Shown here piece by piece: positions 56,291 to 64,000 of a stretch of DNA of 64,000 nucleotides (position 1 is the stretch's first letter; each line of letters opens with the position of its first letter). The stretch covers positions 36,757,425 through 36,821,424 of the forward strand of contig CAIIXF020000010.1 in the NCBI GenBank assembly GCA_903813345.2. The letters run 5' to 3'. The notes beneath the pieces were generated by a model that searched no databases, was not told the origin of the DNA, and was given only the letters and a program-made list of their open reading frames with translations. Source of the stretch: Owenia fusiformis. Lineage: Eukaryota > Annelida > Polychaeta > Sabellida > Oweniidae. The position numbers and the translations under genes are program-made.

Positions 56291-59200
56291 ATGACACTCA
56301 GACAACTCACAAAAGAAAAAGGTTTGAATATTATTGAAATAATTAAAATATAGGTTCACTTCAATGACATATCGGTTTCAAACTATGGGTTCAACTATAG
56401 GTTCACTTCCAGTCAATGACATATCAGTTTCAAACTACGGGTTCAACTATAGGTTCAACTATAGGTTCACTTCAATGACATATCAGTTTCAAACTACGGG
56501 TTCAACTATAGGTCCACTTCAAGTCAATGACATATCAGTTTCAAACTACGGGTTCAACTATAGGTTCACTTCAATGACATATCAGTTTCAAACTACGGGT
56601 TCAACTATAGGTTCACTTCCAGTCAATGACATATCAGTTTCAAACTATGGGTTCAACTATAGGTTTTTTTCAATAACATATCAGTTTCAAACTACGGGTT
56701 CAACTATAGGTTCACTTCAAGTCAATGACATATCAGTTTCAAACTACGGGTTCAACTATAGGTTCACTTCCAGTCAATGACATATCAGTTTCAAACTGCG
56801 GGTTCAACTATAGGTTCACTTCAATGACATATCAGTTTCAAACTACGGGTTCAACTATAGGTTCACTTCCAGTCAATGACATATCAGTTTCAAACTACGG
56901 GTTCAACTATAGGTTCACTTCCAGTCAATGACATATCAGTTTCAAACTACGGGTTCAACTATAGGTTCACTTCAATGACATATCAGTTTCAAACTACGGG
57001 TTCAACTATAGGTCCACTTCAAGTCAATGACATATCAGTTTCAAACTACGGGTTCAACTATAGGTTCACTTCAATGACATATCAGTTTCAAACTACGGGT
57101 TCAACTATAGGTTCACTTCCAGTCAATGACATATCAGTTTCAAACTATGGGTTCAACTATAGGTTTTCTTCAATGACATATCAGTTTCAAACTACGGGTT
57201 CAACTATAGGTTCACTTCAAGTCAATGACATATCAGTTTCAAACTACGGGTTCAACTATAGGTTCACTTCCAGTCAATGACATATCAGTTTCAAACTACG
57301 GGTTCAACTATAGGTTCACTTCAATGACATATCAGTTTCAAACTACGGGTTCAACTATAGGTTCACTTCCAGTCAATGACATATCAGTTTCAAACTACGG
57401 GTTCAACTATAGGTTCACTTCCAGTCGATGACATATCAGTTTCAAACTACGGGTTCAACTATAGGTTCACTTCAATGACAAATAAAGTTCAAACCTTGGA
57501 TTCAATTATAGGTTCACTTTTGGGTTCAACCAGATTATTTTAATAACATGCAAATTTTATTTTTAACTTTAGGCCCTGACAAGTGGACTGTTATTTCCTT
57601 TGAGAGTGACAACAAGGGGCTAGTGATAAAATCCTCAAGACTGCGGCTTCTGGACAACACAGATGAAATGATAGTGGGATGTGCAGTAAAGTGCAAAGCC
57701 TTTCCAAAGTACAAAGCAACAATTAAATGTATAACAGGTATATCAATATGAATTCCAGATTTTGTAATGAGTGCAGTGTGTGTATTACTTTCAAATAAAT
57801 TCATTAGTTAACAACATAAATTACTTTTCTGAGATTTACATAATTTTATACGCTCAGTAGGAAAACTATGAATAAATATTTTATTTTATTCACAATGGTA
57901 TGTAACATTATGTAATGTAGTTAATATGTAATTTACAGATGAGGAAGATGATGCCAATACCTTGAGCTGCAATAATGCTATTAATATATAAGCATTCGGA
58001 TTAGACAGATTTTAATGTGTGCTATAGTGACAAACTCTATTTACTTCATACAGGCATTCAGCATCCCCGAGGAGCTAAGAAAAGAAGTACTGAGGAATAT
58101 GCAGAATTGGCAACAACTAGTACTTCAGAAATAGAAAATGAAGATATCAGTGAAATTCAACGTAAGACGCTCTTAGTGTACTCTCTCCTATTTACAGCTA
58201 ACCAAAATTATCTAAAAGGTCTTAGTTTAGCTTGAATTATTCTGAAAAACTGATTTTTAAACCTGCATATGAATCATATGTATGTATGTACATTTCATAC
58301 ATAAATAAGAATAATTTTGACACTCCTATTGAATCAGTGAAAGGTATGGAGCAAATAGAGCAAAGTGTATATATTGTATTTTTTCTTCTTAGCTGTAAAG
58401 CGTCGAAAGACAAGAAAACGGAAGAATGCATCCAAAATTAAGAAGCCCTTGAAGGATGACAAAGTTACCAAAGTTAAACTGTCTCAGCTGAACAGTAAGT
58501 GGAACTAACATAAATCTGCAATTCATCTCAAACAATAATGTCAATAATTCTATATAACAAAATAGCTATAAGATGAATGAAGTTGACAAGGCAAATGGAT
58601 ACAATATCTCATTCATTAATATATAATAAAAAAATATGTTTTGGTTATGTTTGTTGCTGTCAACATGGCACATGAAGATTTCCTATTACAGAATAGATTA
58701 TCCTTGTAATTGTGATTGTAAAATGAGATGGTATTGTTAAAGTAAATATAAACTTTGCATTCATGAATTTTAATTTTTATTCTAGATATAGAACTAGTGC
58801 ACAAACGCTCAAAAGAAAGAAGTGAAAAGTTTGCCACACTTTTTGCCACAAATTTGAATGCCAAAGTTCAAGAAGTCTCGACACCTATTTCAAGACAATC
58901 AAGCCCAGTGCCTTCTTCACCAGTTCGAATTCCAAGTTCAAATGCCAAAGTTCAAGAAGTTTCGACACCTATTTCAAGACAACCGAGTCCAGTGCCTTCT
59001 TCGCCAGTTCGAAGTCCAAGTTCAAATGCCAAAGTTCAAGAAGTCTCGACACCTATTTCAAGACAACCGAGTCCAGTGCCTTCTTCGCCAGTTCGAATTC
59101 AAAGTTCAAATGCCAAAGTTCAAGAAGTCTCGACACCTATTTCAAGACAATCAAGCCCAACGCTTTCTTCGCCAGTTGCCATTCCAAATTCAAATGCCAA

Positions 59201-62200
59201 AGTTCAAGAAGTCTCGACACCTATTTCAAGACAATCAAGCCCAGTGTTTTCTTCACCAGTTGCCATTCGTAAGGCCCGCATGAGCACCAGCACCCACACC
59301 GTTGTAGAAGTAACTCAGATAACAGAGTGCAATAATCCTACCAATAACACAAGTCTGAATGTCAGAAATGATAAAGAGAATCAGTTGTCTGGATTGAACA
59401 TATCTGGAAATTTAATAGAACTCATAGATGACATGGCAACAAACATGGAAACAAACCCGTCCTCAGGATATCAAGGTATGACAAACCCATCCTCAGGTTA
59501 TCAAGGTATGACAAACACATCCTCAGGATATCAAGGTATGACAAACACATCCTCAGGATATCAAGGTATGACAAACCCGTCCTCAGGATATCAAGGTATG
59601 ACAAACCCGTCCTCAGGATATCAAGGTATGACAAACCCGTCCTCAGGATATCAAGGTATGACAAACCCGTCCTCAGGATATCAAGGTATGACAAACCCAT
59701 CCTCAGGATATCAAGGTATGACAAACCCGTCCTCAGGAGATCAAGGTATGACAAACCCGTCCTCAGGATATCAAGGTATGACAACCCAGTCCTCAGGATA
59801 TCAAGGTATGACAAACCCGTCCTCAGGATATCAAAGTATGACAAACCCGTCCTCAGGATATCAAAGTATGACAAACCCATCCTCAGGATATCAAAGTATG
59901 ACAAACCCATCCTCAGGATATCAAGGTATGACAAACCCGTCCTCAGGATATCAAGGTATGACAAACCCGTCCTCAGGATATCAATGTATGACAAACCCGT
60001 CCTCAGGATATCAAGGTATGGCGACAAACCCGTCCTCAGGATATCAGGGTATGGCGACAAACCCGTCCTTGGGAAATCAGGGTATGGCGACAAACTTCTA
60101 CTCTGGCTACCAAGGAATGGCGACTAATTACTCATCCCTCATCCCTCACAACAGCATCACTGCAATGGCACCTTGGGCTGAGACAATGAAATCCCAATTA
60201 TTTGTAAGTATACCAGCAGTTAAAATCTAAATTCTGCTCATTATTAGTTATATATGAAGCATTGAAAAGATTTTAATTATGTTTTGATGAAATAGTTTTT
60301 ATGGAGTTCAACAATTTGCAAATATATCTCTAAAATTTCTTGTTATTGTCTAAGAAACATTTTGATGCCTTTGCATATTATCTAAATGTGTAGCTGAAAT
60401 GAGCAGTTTAATGCAAGTTTTTCACTCTATTTTTCAGAGAGATGTATGCAGCCATGTGTCCAATCAATTAAACATACTTCATGGAAGAATTGACTACAAT
60501 ACGTTTAAAAACCAGCAAAATGCCCAAGAAATCAATCTCATCCAGACCAGTTTTAACAAAGGTAATATATCAAGAGCAAGTAAAAAATAATTTCAAATTC
60601 AAGTTTTTTTAATGGAATAGAATTGTATAATTTACTGAATTTTGTTTGACTATTGCAAACAATTTAGTCTCCGGCAAGCAAAGTTGGTTGTCAACTTCGA
60701 AATAATCAAAAGAGAAACCTGTACTTCTGACATCTCTCTAAATCCAAGGACTTCAATTGTGAATATTTTTTTTCCCAATTACATACTTGCCCAATAACTA
60801 CCTTCTTGATAAAACATTGACATATCACATGCTGGTCTGAACACATTTTTAAATTTCCAGTGGTGTTAAGATTACACCAACTATATTTTTCATGACTTTA
60901 TCATGATAGTTTATAATTTATATATAATATATCATTTCAATTCTAAATTGTAGGCTTTGAGCAGTTCAATACCAATATGAACAGCATGAAGGACCGGATT
61001 GTGAATGAGATCACAGGAATAGTAAAACCTCCTACAGCCAGGAAGCTAGATCTGGAATCATTGGGGAGCTCCATTGGATATAGTGAAACCCATAGGCAAT
61101 ACAGTGTCTCGCCACCCCTGTCACACTTGTCAGACGAAAGTGATTGTGAACTTTCTATGGATATACAAGAATCTCAGTCACCTGAATCCCCAAGTTGTAA
61201 AACACCATCAACCGTTACTTCTCCTGTCTTCAATATACCATCTGCAAGTTCCAATACTGAGATCCGACAAACACAATTACCAATTCAAGAATCTTCCTCT
61301 CTACCAGGCCAGACGTCTGATTCAGGTAATGTCATCTTTCATTTCTTAGACAACAGTTAGTAAACTTAACCCTGCATTTGTTCTTAACTAAAAGAATGGA
61401 AGCTATATAACTAATCAGAACCCAATAACTATGTCGTTCAACTCAAATTTCATTGCAGGTTGCTCTGTAAACAAAGAAACGCCAGAAGATCTGAGACCAG
61501 TTACTGTTGTTGAAAAAAGAAAAGCCAATATAACAGTGAGTATCAAGTTTCTAAGTTGAATGAAGGATTCAAATGGGTATTATGCATACTATGGGTTTAA
61601 TTAAATAACATATTGACTATGGGTTCAACTATAGGTTCAATTACAGTCACATGTAAACATCAAACCACAGTTTCAACTACGGGTTCAACTATAGCTTCAC
61701 TTCAATGTCATGTAAACTTCAAACTACAGGTTTAACCACGGGTTCAACTATATTTTCACTTCAATGATATGTCAGCTTCAAACCACGGGTTCAACTATAG
61801 GTTCATTTCAATGATATGTAAACTTCAAACCATGGGCTCAACTATAGGTTCATTTCAATGACATTAACTTCAAACGACGGGTCCAACTATAGGTTCACTT
61901 CAATGACATATTAACTTCAAACCATGGATTCAACTATAGGTTCACTTCAATGACATATTAATGACAATGTTCACTTCAATGACATTTCAGTTTAAAACCA
62001 CGGGTTCAACTATAGGTTCACTTCAAAGGCATATCAGTTTCAAACCACGGGTGCAACTATAGGTTCACTTTAATGACATTTCAGTTTCAAACCACGGGTT
62101 CAACTATAGGTTCACTTAACTGACATATTAATGACAATGTTCACTTCATTGACATTTCAGTTTAAAACCACAGGTTCAACTATAGGTTCACTTCAAAGAC

Positions 62201-63755
62201 ATATCAGTTTCAAACCACGGGTGCAACTATAGGTTCACTTTAATGACATTTCAGTTTCAAACCACGGGTTCAACTATAGGTTCACTTAACTGACATATTA
62301 ATGACCATGTTCACTTCAATGACATTTCAGTTTAAAACCACGGGTTCAACTATAGGTTCACTTCAAAGACATATCAGTTTCAAACCACGGGTGCAACTAT
62401 AGGTTCACTTCAATGACATTTTAATTTCAAACCACGGGTTCAACTATAGGTTCACTTCAATGACATATTAATTTCAAACCACAGGTGCAACTATAGGTTC
62501 ACTTTCATGACATATCAGTTTCAAACCACGGGTTCAACTATAGGTTCACTTCAATGACATATTAATTTCAAACCACAGGTGCAACTATAGGTTCATTTTC
62601 ATGACATATCAGTTTCAAACCATGGGTTCAACTATAGGTTCACTTCAATGACATTAATTTCAAACCACGGGTTCAACTATAGGTTCACTTCAAAGACATA
62701 TCAGTTTCAAACCATGGGTGCAACTATAGGTTCACTTCAATGACATTTTATTTTCAAACCATGGGTTCTACTATAGGTTTACTTCAATGGCATATTCACT
62801 TCAAACCATGGGTTCAACTATAGGTTCAATTCAATGATATGTTAGCTTCAAACTATGGGTTCAACTATAGGTTTACTTCAATGACATTTTATTTTCAAAC
62901 CACGGGTTCACCTATAGGTTCACTTCAATGACATATTAATTTCAAACCACAGGTGCAACTATAGGTTCACTTTCATGGCATATCAGTTTCAAACCACAGG
63001 TTCAACTATAGGTTCACTTCAATGTATAAGTTCAATGGGAAAATATGCAAACTTCGGGTTCAATTATAGCTTTAAATGAATAATATGTAGGCTTCAAACC
63101 ACAGGTTCACCCATATGTATTTATAATTGAAACCATGACCTGAGGTATTCTGCAATTTATAAAGTTCTGATTCAGTTAATAAAAATCTTTCCTTTTACAT
63201 AGGAAATCTCTGAATCGACAATGAAAGTAGTCGCAGATATAGTGAAGAAGAGAGGGCCAGGAAAAGCCATTTGCTACCTGCTAGATAAGATGTTTAGTGA
63301 AAGGGAACTCTTGAACACATTTGCCAGACCATCTGGGAACAACCTGACTTTAGATGACCTTGGTGTTAGAATGCCGCTAATTAGAGGTATGTTCCTACTT
63401 TATCCAAAGTTTTATTTTTTAGATATTAAAGGATTCTGCAATAAATGTCTAGTTCACCATTTCAATATTATCGTGTAGTAACACTGTAGGAAAATGGAGA
63501 CAGTTTTGGTACCCCTTGATTATTTTACATAAGAAGGTGTTTCATTGTTCTGGCATATTAACCAATTATAAAAAAGAATGTAATTCTAAAACAACTGCTC
63601 CACGTTAAATGATATGTCTCTAAAATGATTAATGTTTTGTAAAATCTTTTGTCATTGCAGAATTCTTGCAGACAAGACATGGGATAGATATAAATAAGAT
63701 TGAGAAAACAACAAACCAAAAACGCAGAGATTTGAAAAGGAAAGCAAAGAAATAG
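56291..63755 (+). CDS. Repeat-rich BEN-domain protein, 10 exons, 891 aa
   Basis: Exons 56291-56321, 57573-57737, 58054-58161, 58393-58494, 58786-60203, 60438-60561, 60954-61325, 61459-61535, 63203-63386 and 63661-63755 total 2676 nt with phases agreeing at every junction. Order of parts: a short N-terminal module (WTVISFESDNKGLVIKSSR), a Lys/Arg-rich likely nuclear signal (VKRRKTRKRK), five 27-29-aa Ser/Pro repeats, about 23 copies of a TNPSSGYQGM decapeptide, a Ser/Pro-rich region, and a C-terminal BEN-like domain (AICYLLDKMFSERELL ... LTLDDLGVRMPLIREFL). BEN domains bind DNA or act in chromatin and occur in host proteins and in transposons. Exon 1 and its weak donor (GTTTGA) are the least certain parts. 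Divergent pairing with the Tnp2 gene suggests a TnpA-like accessory role, by analogy only. Confidence 0.82.
56353..57530 (+). repeat. Minisatellite M in BEN gene intron 1
   Basis: About two dozen units of 47 or 52 bp (GGTTCACTTCAATGACAT plus ATCAGTTTCAAACTACGGG). The 52-bp form has an added CCAGT or AAGTC. It is more homogeneous than the other two arrays. Open frames across it are a by-product of the repeat. Confidence 0.95.
57573..57737 (+). CDS. BEN gene exon 2
   Basis: PDKWTVISFESDNKGLVIKS, then RLRLLDNTDEMIVGCAVKCK. Acceptor TTTAACTTTAG, donor GTATAT. I see no known domain, though many BEN proteins carry a similar short N-terminal module before their acidic and basic regions. Confidence 0.8.
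58786..60203 (+). CDS. BEN gene exon 5: two protein repeat arrays
   Basis: Five copies of a unit starting NAKVQEVSTPISRQ (58858-59270, about 84 bp each) and then about 19 thirty-bp units plus four 33-bp variants encoding MTNPSSGYQG (59449-60120). The reading frame is kept through all units, which supports translation. Antisense and shifted frames here are shadows. Confidence 0.85.
60954..61325 (+). CDS. BEN gene exon 7: Ser/Pro-rich linker
   Basis: MKDRIVNEITGIVKPPTARK followed by a Ser/Pro/Glu-rich disordered stretch. Phase 1 on both sides. Confidence 0.78.
61610..63070 (+). repeat. Minisatellite M in BEN gene intron 8
   Basis: About thirty diverged units (TTCAAACCACGGGTTCAAC, TATAGGTTCACTTCAATGAC). 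A higher-order duplication of about 170 bp is visible (TGACATATTAATGACAATGT recurs near 61950, 62120 and 62290). Confidence 0.93.
63203..63386 (+). CDS. BEN gene exon 9: BEN domain, main part
   Basis: KKRGPGKAICYLLDKMFSER, then ELLNTFARPSGNN and LTLDDLGVRMPLIR. Helical pattern L-L-D-K-M-F-S-x-x-E-L followed by LD..R as in BEN domains. The domain is completed by exon 10 (63661-63755: EFLQTRHGIDINKIE, a basic tail and TAG). Confidence 0.8.
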
Positions 63756-64000
63756 ACTTTTGTTTATGGATTGTCCTGGGCTTAACAATCAATGTTACTA
63801 ATGATTACAATTTATTAGTCTATGTCTACAATGCCATTAAAATAGCTTGTACATTTAAACATATATCAAAATTGATTTAATCAAATCCCATATTAGTTGT
63901 ACAAAGTTGCATATTTTATGAATCTGTGTGTCAAATTATCTATTTTGTTTTCTTTACAAAAGCAAAGTGCTGTCTCCTTTATTTTTATTTCAAAAAGTCA

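Noticed and set aside
56364-57431. Open frames of 68-138 aa across the minisatellite (repeating MTYQFQTTGSTIG)
   Set aside because: They arise because the repeat unit lacks stops in one frame. They are cut by stops at each unit-length change, and the region is bounded by BEN gene splice sites as intron 1.
57939-57990. Possible BEN gene exon (GAGGAAGATGATGCC)
   Set aside because: It has an acceptor but no usable donor before an in-frame stop. The joined frame works without it. It might be an alternative terminal exon.
58858-59283. 141-aa plus-strand frame with PKFKKSRHLFQDN repeats
   Set aside because: Frame-shifted reading of the Ser/Pro repeat array. It does not continue into the neighbouring exons.
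59422-60093. 223-aa minus-strand frame (repeated LSYLDILRTG)
   Set aside because: Antisense shadow of the decapeptide array in BEN exon 5. The plus frame joins cleanly with the other exons.

Overview
This is eukaryotic, AT-rich, intron-containing DNA with GT-AG splice sites, phase-consistent exons, tRNA-derived SINE heads, LINE remnants, many MITEs and long tandem repeats. The gene content (secreted multi-ShKT proteins, a DUF3011-like secreted domain, an animal-type EnSpm/CACTA transposase and a BEN-domain protein) fits a marine invertebrate. A lophotrochozoan such as a mollusc is my best guess, but nothing in the window settles the phylum.

Left half (1-35 kb): two tandem paralogous genes lie on the minus strand. 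Gene A has six exons between 16724 and 2720, and gene B has six between 34814 and 23503. Each encodes a signal peptide followed by five ShKT six-cysteine domains, one domain per exon, with every intron in phase 1. The exon sums (732 and 744 nt) give uninterrupted frames of 243 and 247 aa. Several introns are visibly homologous between the copies, so a block of more than 10 kb was duplicated. The introns and the spacer hold foldback elements, PIF/Harbinger-like MITEs with TWA target duplications, long-TIR mariner-like elements, LINE fragments, SINE heads and a satellite array at the left edge.

Middle (35-45 kb): mostly gene-poor, with degenerate repeats and two exons of a DUF3011-like secreted protein on the minus strand (40.9-41.5 kb).

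Right part (45.7-63.8 kb): a divergent pair forms what looks like a large EnSpm/CACTA-type element or a domesticated derivative. On the minus strand, ten in-frame exons encode a Tnp2-type transposase (54929 to 45701; its first and last exons were not found). On the plus strand, ten exons (56291 to 63755; 2676 nt, 891 aa) encode a repeat-rich protein ending in a BEN domain, with a TATA box and initiator upstream. An intronless 442-aa gene joining an RFX-like winged helix, a coiled coil and a non-RD protein kinase is nested in one transposase intron on the same strand. One 47-52 bp minisatellite fills an intron of the transposase gene and two introns of the BEN gene, always in the same orientation relative to transcription. 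This arrangement is the most promising candidate for an undescribed system.
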